NCBI RefSeq assembly: GCF_043497005.1
Contig: NZ_JBIEKE010000002.1
Location: 744,001-808,000 of the forward strand
From: Halobacillus_A sp043497005
Lineage (GTDB): Bacteria; Bacillota; Bacilli; Bacillales; Halobacillaceae
DNA: 64,000 bases
Reading direction: 5' to 3'
Shown: piece after piece, positions 1 through 9,558 of the stretch
Layout of the letters: every line of letters begins with the position of its first letter
Position numbering within the stretch: position 1 is the stretch's first letter
Program-made: the position numbers and the translations under genes
The notes under the pieces: model-generated
The model's database searches: none
What the model was told of the DNA's origin: nothing
Seen by the model: the letters and a program-made list of their open reading frames with translations, nothing else

Positions 1-709
1 GAATTTTCACTTCTTTGTATACTTGGTGAATCATCCGGATCGCTATCGGTTTTATCGCCGGGCCTGATAACCCGCCTGTTTGATTGGCTATAATTGGCTT
101 TCTTGAACGAGGATCGATCCTCATTCCAGTGAGCGTATTAATCATGGATAGACCATCAGCTCCAGCTCGCTCCACTGCTTTAGCCAGAGAGACAATATCT
201 GTTACGTTAGGAGACAATTTAACATACACGGGGAGATCCGTCTGCTTCTTTACTTCTTGAGTGACCTCATAAGCCAATTCAGGATCCGTTCCAAATTGCA
301 CGCCTCCCTCTTTGACATTTGGACATGAAATGTTAAGTTCAAGAGCTTGGACAGATCCGTTGGATAATTTATTAGCTACTTCCGCATATTCCTCCAGCGT
401 ACTCCCTGCAACATTTGCAATAATAGGAGTGTTATACGGATACAAAAATGGAAGTTCATGCTCTATGATTCCATCGACCCCTGGGTTCTGTAAGCCAATG
501 GCGTTTAACATGCCGCTAGCCGTTTCAGCTACACGAGGGGTTTGGTTGCCGAACCTCTTCTCCCCTGTTGCCGCTTTAATAATAATGGCTCCAAGTTCAG
601 AGAGATCATAAAACTGGGAAAATTCTTTCCCAAAACCGAAGCAGCCGGAAGCCGGCATCACTGGGTTTTTCAAATCAAGTCCTGGTAATCGTACGCTTAA
701 TTCCGTCAT
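1..709 (-). CDS. pyrD: Dihydroorotate dehydrogenase B, catalytic subunit (3' end outside window)
   Basis: Class 1B dihydroorotate dehydrogenase, which oxidises dihydroorotate to orotate in pyrimidine synthesis and works as a complex with PyrK. About 236 N-terminal residues are present; the C-terminus lies beyond base 1. The start is set by the ATG at 709 with a GGAGG Shine-Dalgarno 6 bases upstream, and the gene overlaps the pyrK end by four bases. Visible features are the N-terminal PASGCFGFG segment, the ELNISCPNVK flavin-site signature near residue 125, and the VKLSPNV strand with the following MINTL segment. It is the last visible gene of the pyr operon; pyrF and pyrE would be expected beyond the edge. 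Identification is secure. Confidence 0.96.
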   Translation of the reverse strand, partial: MTELSVRLPGLDLKNPVMPASGCFGFGKEFSQFYDLSELGAIIIKAATGEKRFGNQTPRVAETASGMLNAIGLQNPGVDGIIEHELPFLYPYNTPIIANVAGSTLEEYAEVANKLSNGSVQALELNISCPNVKEGGVQFGTDPELAYEVTQEVKKQTDLPVYVKLSPNVTDIVSLAKAVERAGADGLSMINTLTGMRIDPRSRKPIIANQTGGLSGPAIKPIAIRMIHQVYKEVKI

Positions 710-1467
710 AGAATAACCTCCCCCGGCCGAAAGACTGGTCCATCGCTGCATACTCTTACATATCCTTTATCACAAGATTCAGAGGTTTCCAGCACACACG
801 CAAAGCAAGCCCCGATACCACAGCCCATCCTCTCCTCTATAGAAATGTACCCGGGCACACCTTGCAGCTTTTCTTTTACGTTTTTTAACATAACCGATGG
901 ACCGCAAGTATAATAGGCATCGATAGACTCTAAGTGAGGGAGAGCATCGGTTACAAAACCTTTCTCTCCTACACTCCCATCATTGGTTGTAATTTGGACT
1001 TCACCTAAAGCATTAAATTCTTCTACATAGAAAAGCTCAGCCTTTGAACGATAACCTAACACGCTTTTCACATTGATCCCGTTTGCAACGAGTTGTTTAC
1101 CTAAATAATATAGCGGGGGGATTCCGATACCGCCGCCAATCAGAAGAGCTTCTTCCCCTTTCTCCTGCTCTACGGGGAACCCATTTCCACCAGGGCCGAC
1201 GATATCAACCTTTTCTCCAACTGCTTTTTTAGTTAAAGCTTCCGTTCCTTCTCCCATTACTTTATATAAAAGGGTAATCGTACCCTTTACCGGGCTTACA
1301 TCAGCGATGGAGACCGGCCGACGCAGGAAGAATTGATCACTCACTTGTACATGAACAAATTGTCCTGGACGTTCGACTAGTGAAGAGATCTCCCCTTGCA
1401 GTTCTAACAAATACGTTTGAAAAGCGATTTGCTGATGGGTGACAACCTTCATCCACTCTCTAATCAT
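706..1467 (-). CDS. pyrK: Dihydroorotate dehydrogenase electron transfer subunit
   Basis: Flavin and iron-sulfur partner of PyrD that passes electrons from dihydroorotate to NAD. The 253-residue protein has the FAD-binding RRPVSIAD motif near residue 49, a nucleotide-binding GGGIGIPPL loop near 111, and the C-terminal cluster GCGIGACFACV plus a later Cys that bind the [2Fe-2S] centre. Length matches the B. subtilis protein (256). The first ATG overlaps the carB stop; the ATG five codons later (1452) aligns better with the B. subtilis N-terminus and is an equally likely start. Lies between carB and pyrD in the pyr operon. Confidence 0.95.
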   Translation of the reverse strand: MIREWMKVVTHQQIAFQTYLLELQGEISSLVERPGQFVHVQVSDQFFLRRPVSIADVSPVKGTITLLYKVMGEGTEALTKKAVGEKVDIVGPGGNGFPVEQEKGEEALLIGGGIGIPPLYYLGKQLVANGINVKSVLGYRSKAELFYVEEFNALGEVQITTNDGSVGEKGFVTDALPHLESIDAYYTCGPSVMLKNVKEKLQGVPGYISIEERMGCGIGACFACVLETSESCDKGYVRVCSDGPVFRPGEVIL

Positions 1468-4400
1468 TACACAAACACCGCTTCTTTCTTATCAATGGTG
1501 CGGGCTGTAAATGTCATCGCATCAATCACTTCGACTATGGTCTTAGCAGTATCCAGGCTCGTTAAACAAGCAATTCCATGCTCTACTGCTTCTCTTCGGA
1601 TTAAGAAGCCATCAGATCTTGATCGGCGTCCTTTATTTAAAGTATTGACAACAAATTGAACTTCATCGTTTCGAATTAAGTCAATAATGTCTCTCTGCTC
1701 CGCTCCGAGTTTACCAACCGCTTCGACCGGTAATCCTTTTTCTTCGATCGCCTGAGCCGTGCCTTTTGTTGCAATTAACTGAAAGCCCAGCTGGTGGAAT
1801 GTTTTAGCGATTTCCAGCATTTCTGCTTTGTCTTTATCCGCTACCGTTAGAAGGACAGAGCCTTCTGTTGGGATTTTTAACCCGGCAGCCGTCATTCCTT
1901 TGTATAAGGCTTTTTCTAAACTTTGATCATAACCAATGACTTCACCTGTTGATTTCATTTCAGGTCCTAAAGTCGTGTCTACACTTCTCAGCTTCTCAAA
2001 AGAGAATACAGGAACTTTGACGTAAACGCCGTCTGGTTTTTGAGCTGTGCCGGATGAATAGCCTAATCCTTTTAACGTTTCTCCTAAGATAACTTTTGTC
2101 GCGAGCTGAGCCATTGTAATCCCGGTAATTTTACTTAAAAATGGCACCGTACGGCTGGCTCGCGGATTAACTTCCAGTACATACGCCGTATCATTCAATA
2201 TGACAAACTGAATGTTGATAAGCCCTTTCATATTCAGCTCGCGCGCAATCTTCACTGTAGCATCTACACATTGCTGTTCGAGTTCTTCTTTTAACCGCTG
2301 GGTTGGATAAACTGCCATCGAGTCACCAGAGTGAACACCTGCTCTTTCAATATGCTCCATAATGCCAGGGATGAGCACGTCTTCTCCGTCAGTAATGGCA
2401 TCTACTTCGATTTCCATTCCAGTTAAATATTTATCGATTAAAATAGGATGACCGTTGTGTACTCGGACGTTTTCTTCCATATATACATTTAATTCTTCCT
2501 CAGAGTAAACAATCTCCATAGCCCGGCCTCCAAGTACATAGGAAGGTCTAACAACAACTGGATAGCCAATTTCACGCGCTGCTTGAACGGCCTCTGCTTC
2601 ACTTGTTACGCTTTCGCCGCCTGGTTTAGCAATGTCCAGGTTATTCAGCAGCTGTTCGAATAAATCACGATCTTCTGTTTGATTAATCGCATCCATTGTT
2701 GTCCCTAAAATGGATACCCCGCAGCGATCAAGTCCTTCGACCAGGTTGATCGCTGTCTGACCGCCAAACTGAACGATTACTCCTTCAGGCTGCTCTATGT
2801 CGATGACATGCATTACATCCTCGAGCGTGAGAGGTTCGAAATATAATTTGTCTGATACACTAAAGTCAGTTGATACTGTTTCAGGATTATTATTCATAAT
2901 AATGGCTTCATAACCAAGTTCTTTAAGTGCCAGAACAGAGTGTACGGTTGCATAGTCAAATTCCACTCCCTGTCCGATTCGAATCGGGCCGGATCCGATA
3001 ACAAGCACTTTTTTCTTAGAGGAGACAACCGATTCATTTTCTTCTTCATAGGTACTGTAAAAATACGGGGTTTCAGATACAAACTCTCCAGCGCACGTGT
3101 CAACCATTTTATAAACCGGGTGAATGTTATGCTCCTGTCTGAAGCTCATAACTTCGATTTCACTCGACTCTAGTACTCTTGCAACTTGAGAATCTGAAAG
3201 ACCTTTCTGTTTTGCTTCTTTAATCGCCGTTTTATTCCAACCCTTCTCTTGAATCAGGTGTTCGAGTCGAATGATATTTTGCAGTTTCGTCAGGAAGAAA
3301 TAATCGATACCTGTTGCTTCATGAATATTTTCGATTGAAACCTCTTTTCTTAGGGCTTCTGCTAAAATAAATATACGTTCATCATCTGCTTTTTTCATGC
3401 GTTTCACTAATTCATCTACTGAAAGCTCTTCAATGGATTTTACGTACAAATCATCGTTTTCTCCTTCTAACGACCGCACACCTTTGAGTAAAGCTTCTTC
3501 GATCGAACGGCCGATCGACATCACTTCCCCCGTGGCTTTCATCTGTGTTCCCAGCTTACGGTTTCCTTTTGCAAATTTATCAAAAGGCCAGCGAGGAATC
3601 TTGGCAACTACATAGTCTAACGCGGGTTCAAAACAAGCGTATGTTGTTCCTGTAATTGGATTACGAATTTCATCTAACGTCATACCGACAGCAATTTTTG
3701 CAGCCATCTTAGCAATTGGGTAGCCGGTCGCTTTTGAAGCTAAGGCAGATGAACGGCTCACCCGTGGGTTTACTTCAATGACGTAATACTGGAAGCTGTC
3801 AGGGTCAAGCGCCAGTTGAACGTTACAGCCCCCTTCAATTTCTAAAGCCCTGATAATGTCAAGTGAAGCATTTCGAAGCATTTGGTATTCTCGATCACTT
3901 AACGTTTGTGAAGGAGCGAATACGATCGAATCGCCTGTATGAATACCAACAGGATCAAAATTCTCCATATTACATACGACGATCGCCTGATCGTTTGAGT
4001 CTCTCATTACTTCATACTCTACTTCTTTAAAGCCGGCGATGTTTTTTTCTATTAAGCATTGGTGAACAGGAGATAATGATATGCCGCTTCGTGCAATCTC
4101 TCTTAGCTGCTCTTCATCATCACACATACCTCCTCCGGCTCCACCCATTGTATAAGCTGGACGTACGATCACTGGATAACCGATGCGATCAGCGAACTGT
4201 ACAGCTTCTTCAACAGAATTTACAATTTCGCTATCAGGTACAGGCTCCCCCATCTTGTGCATCAATGAGCGGAATTTCTCTCGATCTTCTGCTCTTTGAA
4301 TAGCATCAAGCGGTGTCCCCAGCAAATCTACTTGATAACGTTCAAGAATGCCGGATTCACTTAATTCGACCGCTAAGTTTAATCCCGTCTGTCCTCCAAG

Positions 4401-4667
4401 TGTAGGAAGGATAGCATCTGGGCGTTCTTTTCTCACAATCTTCATTAAAAATTCAAGCGTTAAAGGCTCCATATATACTTTATCCGCAAATGTGTGATCC
4501 GTCATAATGGTCGCAGGGTTGGAATTGGCAAGGATAACCTCGTATCCTTCTTCCTTAAGCGCTTGACAGGCTTGAGTCCCTGAGTAATCAAACTCTGCTG
4601 CCTGTCCAATCACAATGGGTCCTGATCCAATCACTAGTATACGTTGAATATCTGTTCGTTTAGACAT
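1467..4667 (-). CDS. carB: Carbamoyl-phosphate synthase, large subunit
   Basis: Large (synthetase) subunit, making carbamoyl phosphate from ammonia, bicarbonate and two ATP. The 1066 residues show the expected internal duplication: the sequence VIGSGPIVIGQAAEFDYSGT at the N-terminus is echoed near residue 550 by VIGSGPIRIGQGVEFDYAT, each opening an ATP-grasp half with EVNPR motifs (EVNPRVSRSSA and EVNPRASRTVP). A MGS-like allosteric domain forms the C-terminus. The gene overlaps carA by eight bases. It sits inside the pyr operon, so it is the pyrimidine-specific enzyme (pyrAB in B. subtilis nomenclature) rather than an arginine-specific copy. Confidence 0.97.
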   Translation of the reverse strand: MSKRTDIQRILVIGSGPIVIGQAAEFDYSGTQACQALKEEGYEVILANSNPATIMTDHTFADKVYMEPLTLEFLMKIVRKERPDAILPTLGGQTGLNLAVELSESGILERYQVDLLGTPLDAIQRAEDREKFRSLMHKMGEPVPDSEIVNSVEEAVQFADRIGYPVIVRPAYTMGGAGGGMCDDEEQLREIARSGISLSPVHQCLIEKNIAGFKEVEYEVMRDSNDQAIVVCNMENFDPVGIHTGDSIVFAPSQTLSDREYQMLRNASLDIIRALEIEGGCNVQLALDPDSFQYYVIEVNPRVSRSSALASKATGYPIAKMAAKIAVGMTLDEIRNPITGTTYACFEPALDYVVAKIPRWPFDKFAKGNRKLGTQMKATGEVMSIGRSIEEALLKGVRSLEGENDDLYVKSIEELSVDELVKRMKKADDERIFILAEALRKEVSIENIHEATGIDYFFLTKLQNIIRLEHLIQEKGWNKTAIKEAKQKGLSDSQVARVLESSEIEVMSFRQEHNIHPVYKMVDTCAGEFVSETPYFYSTYEEENESVVSSKKKVLVIGSGPIRIGQGVEFDYATVHSVLALKELGYEAIIMNNNPETVSTDFSVSDKLYFEPLTLEDVMHVIDIEQPEGVIVQFGGQTAINLVEGLDRCGVSILGTTMDAINQTEDRDLFEQLLNNLDIAKPGGESVTSEAEAVQAAREIGYPVVVRPSYVLGGRAMEIVYSEEELNVYMEENVRVHNGHPILIDKYLTGMEIEVDAITDGEDVLIPGIMEHIERAGVHSGDSMAVYPTQRLKEELEQQCVDATVKIARELNMKGLINIQFVILNDTAYVLEVNPRASRTVPFLSKITGITMAQLATKVILGETLKGLGYSSGTAQKPDGVYVKVPVFSFEKLRSVDTTLGPEMKSTGEVIGYDQSLEKALYKGMTAAGLKIPTEGSVLLTVADKDKAEMLEIAKTFHQLGFQLIATKGTAQAIEEKGLPVEAVGKLGAEQRDIIDLIRNDEVQFVVNTLNKGRRSRSDGFLIRREAVEHGIACLTSLDTAKTIVEVIDAMTFTARTIDKKEAVFV

Positions 4668-5754
4668 AAAGAGCCTCCTTGTTTTTCTTCTTCCACTGCT
4701 TAATTCTTTCTAAAAATTCATCAAATAAATACGCTGTGTCATCTGGTCCAGGGGAGCTTTCAGGGTGATACTGCACACTAAATACGTTGCAGACAGAATG
4801 CTCTAATCCTTCAACCGTATCGTCATTAAGAGACACTTGCGTAAGTCTTAATTTTGTAGATTGCACGGACACCGAGTCCACCGCGTATCCATGGTTCTGT
4901 GACGTAATACGGGTTCGGTTCGAACGAAGATCCTTCACCGGCTGATTGACCCCGCGGTGACCGAATTTCATTTTGCTCGTATCCGCCCCCCCTGCTAAAG
5001 CGATCAGCTGATGACCTAAACATATTCCGAAGATAGGTACTTGACCCATAAGTAGACGGATGGTTTGAATGGCCTCTGGGACATCTTTTGGATCCCCCGG
5101 TCCATTAGAGAGCATGACACCGTCTGGTTTTAATCGCAGAATTTCGTCGGCTGTCGTATGATAAGGGACGACTGTGACATGGCAATTACGTTTCGTAAAT
5201 TCTCGAAGGATGCCGTGCTTCATGCCAAAGTCGATCAGCACAATACGATCTCCTCGACCTGGAACCACATATGGTTTTACCGTGGATACCTGCTTCACCT
5301 GGTCTTTAGGTAACGGCGTATCTTTCATCATTTGTAAAATCGGTTCTACCGGTCGATCGGCTGACGTAATAACAGCCTTCATCGTTCCGTGCTGCCTGAT
5401 AATCTTTGTTAATTTGCGCGTATCGATTCCGCTGATTCCAGGTATTCTTTTTGCTTTTAATAACTGATCAAGCGTTTCCTCACTTCTAAAATTAGAAGGA
5501 TGATCACAATGTTCTTTAACTACTACCCCTAAGATGGCTGGATTTACGGTTTCAAAATCATCTCGATTAATGCCGTAATTTCCTACCAATGGATAGGTGA
5601 ACGTTACGATCTGTCCGCAATAAGAAGGATCTGAGATTACCTCTTGATACCCTGTCATTCCGGTATTAAAAACGACTTCTCCGAAACTTTCACGCTCACT
5701 GCCAAACCCTTGCCCAATAAATACTGTGCCATCCTCAAGTACGAGCTGCTTCAT
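4660..5754 (-). CDS. carA: Carbamoyl-phosphate synthase, small (glutaminase) subunit
   Basis: Glutamine amidotransferase subunit that supplies ammonia to CarB. The N-terminal CPSase domain (LEDGTVFIGQGFG, then TGMTGYQEVISDPSY) is followed by a class I amidotransferase domain with nucleophile Cys245 in GICLGHQ and the His330/Glu332 pair in QYHPES. 364 residues, family-typical. It overlaps both neighbours, the pyrC end by 20 bases and the carB start by 8, consistent with translational coupling. Called pyrAA in B. subtilis. Confidence 0.97.
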   Translation of the reverse strand: MKQLVLEDGTVFIGQGFGSERESFGEVVFNTGMTGYQEVISDPSYCGQIVTFTYPLVGNYGINRDDFETVNPAILGVVVKEHCDHPSNFRSEETLDQLLKAKRIPGISGIDTRKLTKIIRQHGTMKAVITSADRPVEPILQMMKDTPLPKDQVKQVSTVKPYVVPGRGDRIVLIDFGMKHGILREFTKRNCHVTVVPYHTTADEILRLKPDGVMLSNGPGDPKDVPEAIQTIRLLMGQVPIFGICLGHQLIALAGGADTSKMKFGHRGVNQPVKDLRSNRTRITSQNHGYAVDSVSVQSTKLRLTQVSLNDDTVEGLEHSVCNVFSVQYHPESSPGPDDTAYLFDEFLERIKQWKKKNKEALYV

Positions 5755-7027
5755 TTAAATTCTCCTCCCATACGATTTCTCCATTTACGATCGTTACCAC
5801 TGGCCATCCTTTAGCTTTTTTCTCATGAAATGGTGTGTTTTTTCCTTTTGAAACAAGATCCATTCGATTAATTGTCCGTTCTTCTGTGAGGTTAATTACC
5901 GTTAGATCAGCTGGCGCTCCTTCATCTAAAGTTCCATACGGCAGATTGAACACGCGGCTTGGCTTCACGGTGAGCCATTCCACTAATCCTTCCAGGCTCC
6001 ATCCTTTTCCTTCAACGAAATGCGTATAAAGCAGAGGAAAGGCTGTTTCAAGACCCGTGATCCCAAAAGGTGAATGAATTAATCCTGATTGCTTTTCTTC
6101 TTCGGTGTGCGGTGCATGGTCTGTTGCAATACAATCAAGCGTTCCATCGAGAAGACCGTCGATCAACGCTTGCTGGTCTTCTTTCGAACGAAGCGGCGGA
6201 TTCATTTTAAAGAAAGCATCGTCCTCTTTCACATCGTCTTCATTCAGCAGAAGATGATGGGGAGTAACTTCAGCTGTAACGTGGATACCAGCTTTCTTAG
6301 CATCACGAATCACGCGGACAGATTCTTTCGTTGAGACGTGACAAACATGGTAGTGACAGTTTGCCGCTTCAGCTAATAAAACATCACGGGCGATATGAAC
6401 GGATTCGGCTATGTTTGGAATACCAGGTACGCTAAGTCTACGGCTGACATCTCCTTCATGAACCACACCATTATTAACGAGAGAATTGTCTTCACAATGG
6501 GCCACTACTGTTTTGTTGAGTCGTGAAGCTTCCAGCATGGCTTCATACATCATTCCTGCTTCCTGAACCCCTACGCCATCGTCCGTAAAAGCAAATGCTC
6601 CCGCCTCATTCAAAGACTCAAAGTCAACCATTTCTTTACCTAATTGACGAGTGGTAATAGAGGCGTACGGTAATACGCGGACCACTGCATCTTTTTCAAT
6701 CTTCTTATTTAACGTGTTAAGAGTATCTTCATGATCAGGTACAGGTCTCGTGTTTGGCATGGCACAAACCGTCGTAAACCCTCCCTTAGCTGCAGCACGA
6801 GTTCCTGTAGCGATGGTTTCCTTTGCTTCTCCTCCTGGTTCCCGCAAGTGAATGTGCACATCGACGAACCCAGGAGCAAGCAGCTGCCCTTCTGCGTCAA
6901 TCGTCTGGTCAGCTGTCTCATTTACCGTTTCAGCCACCTTTTCGATTCTGCCTTTTTTAATTAAAACCTCACAATTTACAAAAACACCGTCTTCTACTCG
7001 TTTTGCATTTTTAATGATGAGCGACAT
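5735..7027 (-). CDS. pyrC: Dihydroorotase (class I)
   Basis: Zinc amidohydrolase that cyclises carbamoyl aspartate to dihydroorotate. 430 residues. The metal-binding HIHLR motif (His58, His60, Arg62) sits in the conserved PGFVDVHIHLREPG segment. Further metal ligands are seen in VVAHCED and CHVSTKES, and the catalytic Asp is in ATDHAPHT near residue 305. Transcribed directly after pyrB with no intergenic base. The class I (long) form is usual in Bacillaceae. Confidence 0.97.
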   Translation of the reverse strand: MSLIIKNAKRVEDGVFVNCEVLIKKGRIEKVAETVNETADQTIDAEGQLLAPGFVDVHIHLREPGGEAKETIATGTRAAAKGGFTTVCAMPNTRPVPDHEDTLNTLNKKIEKDAVVRVLPYASITTRQLGKEMVDFESLNEAGAFAFTDDGVGVQEAGMMYEAMLEASRLNKTVVAHCEDNSLVNNGVVHEGDVSRRLSVPGIPNIAESVHIARDVLLAEAANCHYHVCHVSTKESVRVIRDAKKAGIHVTAEVTPHHLLLNEDDVKEDDAFFKMNPPLRSKEDQQALIDGLLDGTLDCIATDHAPHTEEEKQSGLIHSPFGITGLETAFPLLYTHFVEGKGWSLEGLVEWLTVKPSRVFNLPYGTLDEGAPADLTVINLTEERTINRMDLVSKGKNTPFHEKKAKGWPVVTIVNGEIVWEENLNEAART

Positions 7028-7906
7028 TTAGCATTCCTCCTGTAATAAAGTTTGAATAATGGCCATTCGAATCGCTACTCCATTGGACATTTGCTGAAAG
7101 ATGCGTGATCTTGGACATTCAACTAACGATGAATCGATTTCCACTCCGCGGTTGACGGGTGCTGGATGAAGAATGATACTGCCTTTTTTCATCCGCCTTT
7201 CCCTTTCTACCGTTAGTCCATAGGTAGATAGATAATCCTCATAAGCAGCAGGTTGTTCATGACGCTCACACTGAACTCTTAAAAGCATAAGAACGTCGCT
7301 CGTTTCAACTGCTTCATCCATCGATATGTAATTGTCGCCTAACGTTGGATCTTTCCATTCATCAGGTGCCACAAAAGACACATCAGCTCCTAGTTTTTTC
7401 AAGGCGCAGGCATTAGACCTTGCCACCCGGCTGTGTTTAATATCTCCAGCGATGGTGACATGCAGTTCTTTAAATGAATTGAATTCTTCAGAGATCGTAA
7501 ACAAGTCAAGCAAGCTTTGAGTTGGGTGTTCGCCAATACCATCTCCTGCGTTAATGATAGACAACCGTAGATCTTTTGTAAGTTCCTGAAGGATCCCTTG
7601 TTCTGACTGACGCAGGACAGCGAGCTGCACACCGATGGATTCTAATGTTTTCAGTGTGTCTCTTAACGACTCCCCTTTTGTTAAACTGGAATCCGATCCG
7701 TTTACATCAATTACATCAATGCCTAAGCGCTTTTCTGCGATATAAAAGCTGTTTTTAGTTCGTGTACTCGGTTCCAAAAAGATGTTGGCAGCGAACGCTT
7801 GAGGCGCACACCATTTGTCCTCCCCATCTTTGATTTGTTTTGCTTTTAAAAATACTTCCTGAATAGTAGAAGAAGTTAATTCATTCATCGATAGTAAATG
7901 CTGCAT
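7028..7906 (-). CDS. pyrB: Aspartate carbamoyltransferase, catalytic subunit
   Basis: Condenses carbamoyl phosphate with aspartate, the first committed step of pyrimidine synthesis. 292 residues, slightly shorter than the 304 of B. subtilis. Carbamoyl phosphate binding motif EPSTRT at residues 45-50, with the GDIKHSRVARSN loop near 155 and the HPAPVNRGVEI aspartate site near 255. No pyrI is present, as expected for Gram-positive bacteria with an unregulated trimer. Expression is controlled by the PyrR attenuator just upstream. Confidence 0.97.
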   Translation of the reverse strand: MQHLLSMNELTSSTIQEVFLKAKQIKDGEDKWCAPQAFAANIFLEPSTRTKNSFYIAEKRLGIDVIDVNGSDSSLTKGESLRDTLKTLESIGVQLAVLRQSEQGILQELTKDLRLSIINAGDGIGEHPTQSLLDLFTISEEFNSFKELHVTIAGDIKHSRVARSNACALKKLGADVSFVAPDEWKDPTLGDNYISMDEAVETSDVLMLLRVQCERHEQPAAYEDYLSTYGLTVERERRMKKGSIILHPAPVNRGVEIDSSLVECPRSRIFQQMSNGVAIRMAIIQTLLQEEC

Positions 7907-7925
7907 GTTCTCATCTCCTTTATTT

Positions 7926-8025
7926 AAAAAAGCACCCCCGGGTGCCGGGGGTGCTTCATTCGTAAGACGTCACGAATAAGCTAAGCCCAAGTACACCCTT
8001 TAAAGCCTCACGGGACTTTATTAAA
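7926..8025 (-). promoter_or_regulatory. PyrR attenuator between pyrP and pyrB
   Basis: On the transcribed strand a PyrR-binding loop AGTCCCGTGAGGCT (8017-8004) in an imperfect stem is followed 48 bases later by a rho-independent terminator, arms AGCACCCCCGG / CCGGGGGTGCT with a T run (7956-7926). When PyrR with UMP holds the binding loop the terminator can form, lowering expression of pyrB and genes after it. The mechanism is established for the B. subtilis pyr operon; the motif match here is exact at the core. Confidence 0.9.
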
Positions 8026-8041
8026 ATGCGTCTGGTTTAGG

Positions 8042-9427
8042 TTAAGCTGCTCCTGTTGATTTTTCATTTTCTTCTACTTCAGGTTCTTCAAACATATACC
8101 CGTTACCCAGGCTTTTTTCTTTACCTGGCAGCACTAGGTTCAAAAGTACACCGATAATCGCTGCAAGTGCCATGCCTTGAATGGCGAGACCTTCACGAAT
8201 TTCGATAAATGCTCCACCTACACCTAATACAAGGATGACAGAAGATATAATAAGGTTTCTTTTCTCTCCAAAATCGATTTGGTTATCAATTAACATCCGC
8301 AAACCGCTTGAAGCAATCGTACCGAAGAGAAGGATCGATACGCCTCCCATAACCGCTGGAGGAATAGAACCAATCACAGCTGTACTCATCCCAATGAAGC
8401 CGAAGAATATGGCAAACACGGCCGCGCCTCCAATGACGAAGATGCTGTATACTCGAGTAATGGCAAGTACCCCGATGTTTTCACCATATGTGGTATTCGG
8501 CGGTCCCCCTAAAAATGAAGCAATTGTTGTAGCTACACCATCTCCTAAAATAGATCGGTTAAGTCCAGGATTTTTTAAGAAGTTACGTCCTACAACTTTG
8601 GATAACACCATCTGGTCCCCAATGTGTTCTGTAATTGTAACAAGCGCGAATGGCACCATTAAGAATACGATTTGCCAGCTGAATACAGAGGCAGGTGAAA
8701 AATCTTTAAAAGGAATGAGAAATTCCGGCATTTGGAAGATCGCTTGTAAAAATCCTCCTGCTGAGCCAGCACTCGTAATACCGGCCCACTCTGCTGTAAT
8801 TTCACTTGTATCGACGATTCCTTGTGTTAGAGCAAAAGCATATCCGCCGACAATTCCTATTAATATTGGCAGTAAGCTTAAAAATCCTCTAAAGAAGACG
8901 GTCGCTAAAATGGTAATACCCAGAGTCACTAACGCGACAGTAAAGTGAGTAGCGCTGTATACTTCGCCGTCACCGGCTTCATACATGGCCATGTCTATAG
9001 CCGTAGAAGCCAGCCCAAGACCGATTACGATAATGACAGGACCTACGACGACAGGAGGAAGCAGCTTCATGATCCACCCCATTCCAAAAATCGTAATGAG
9101 AAGGGAAACAGCTCCGTAAACGAGTCCAGCTAAGAAACTTCCTACCATAGCTCCGGCTACACCGTGAGAACTCGAGACTTCCATGATCGGATAAATAAAT
9201 GCGAAGCTTGATCCTAAATAAGCAGGTACTCTTCCCCGCGTAATTAATAAGTAAGCAAGTGTACCAAAACCACTTGATACAAGTGCTACGGCCGGCGGTA
9301 AACCGGTGAGAAAAGGTACTAATATTGTCGCGCCGAACATGGCGAATAAATGTTGAAAACTTAAGGCGAGCCATTTATGAGCTTTCGGAATTTCTCGAAT
9401 GCCTACTGCTGCTTCTACTGATTTCAT
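8042..9427 (-). CDS. pyrP: Uracil permease (NCS2 family)
   Basis: Proton-coupled uracil importer in the cytoplasmic membrane. From the ATG at 9427 the protein is 461 residues with about 12-14 hydrophobic segments. Family features include QHLFAMFGATILVPFLTGL near the N-terminus, the short FIYPI helix break of NCS2 carriers, and TTYGENIGVLAITRVYS near residue 290. The reading frame stays open upstream to 9481, but the ATG at 9427 has GGAGG six bases before it, and the upstream codons lie inside the attenuator terminator, so the longer form is rejected. Flanked by PyrR attenuators on both sides. Confidence 0.95.
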   Translation of the reverse strand: MKSVEAAVGIREIPKAHKWLALSFQHLFAMFGATILVPFLTGLPPAVALVSSGFGTLAYLLITRGRVPAYLGSSFAFIYPIMEVSSSHGVAGAMVGSFLAGLVYGAVSLLITIFGMGWIMKLLPPVVVGPVIIVIGLGLASTAIDMAMYEAGDGEVYSATHFTVALVTLGITILATVFFRGFLSLLPILIGIVGGYAFALTQGIVDTSEITAEWAGITSAGSAGGFLQAIFQMPEFLIPFKDFSPASVFSWQIVFLMVPFALVTITEHIGDQMVLSKVVGRNFLKNPGLNRSILGDGVATTIASFLGGPPNTTYGENIGVLAITRVYSIFVIGGAAVFAIFFGFIGMSTAVIGSIPPAVMGGVSILLFGTIASSGLRMLIDNQIDFGEKRNLIISSVILVLGVGGAFIEIREGLAIQGMALAAIIGVLLNLVLPGKEKSLGNGYMFEEPEVEENEKSTGAA

Positions 9428-9450
9428 GGTGATATCCTCCTTTTGATCAT

Positions 9451-9551
9451 AAAAAAAACCTCTTTGCTCAAAAGTTCGCAAAGAGGTATACGTATCTCTG
9501 GATACGTATGTTACTTCCGACCTTTTAAGCCTCTCTGGACTTTATTAAAGG
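9451..9551 (-). promoter_or_regulatory. PyrR attenuator between pyrR and pyrP
   Basis: PyrR-binding loop AGTCCAGAGAGGCT (9541-9528) closed by a CCTTT/AAAGG stem. It is followed by a self-complementary hairpin (ATACGTATC ... GATACGTAT, about 9509-9488) and a strong terminator with arms ACCTCTTTGC/GCAAAGAGGT and an eight-T run ending at 9451. The loop matches the B. subtilis consensus. The extra middle hairpin may be part of the competing antiterminator arrangement; its pairing was judged by eye. Confidence 0.9.
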
Positions 9552-9558
9552 TGACTAT

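Noticed and set aside
8181..8948. 255-codon plus-strand open frame opposite pyrP
   Set aside because: Exact antisense of a strongly conserved permease; low-complexity Pro/Thr/Ile composition from the complement of hydrophobic codons, and no ribosome binding site.
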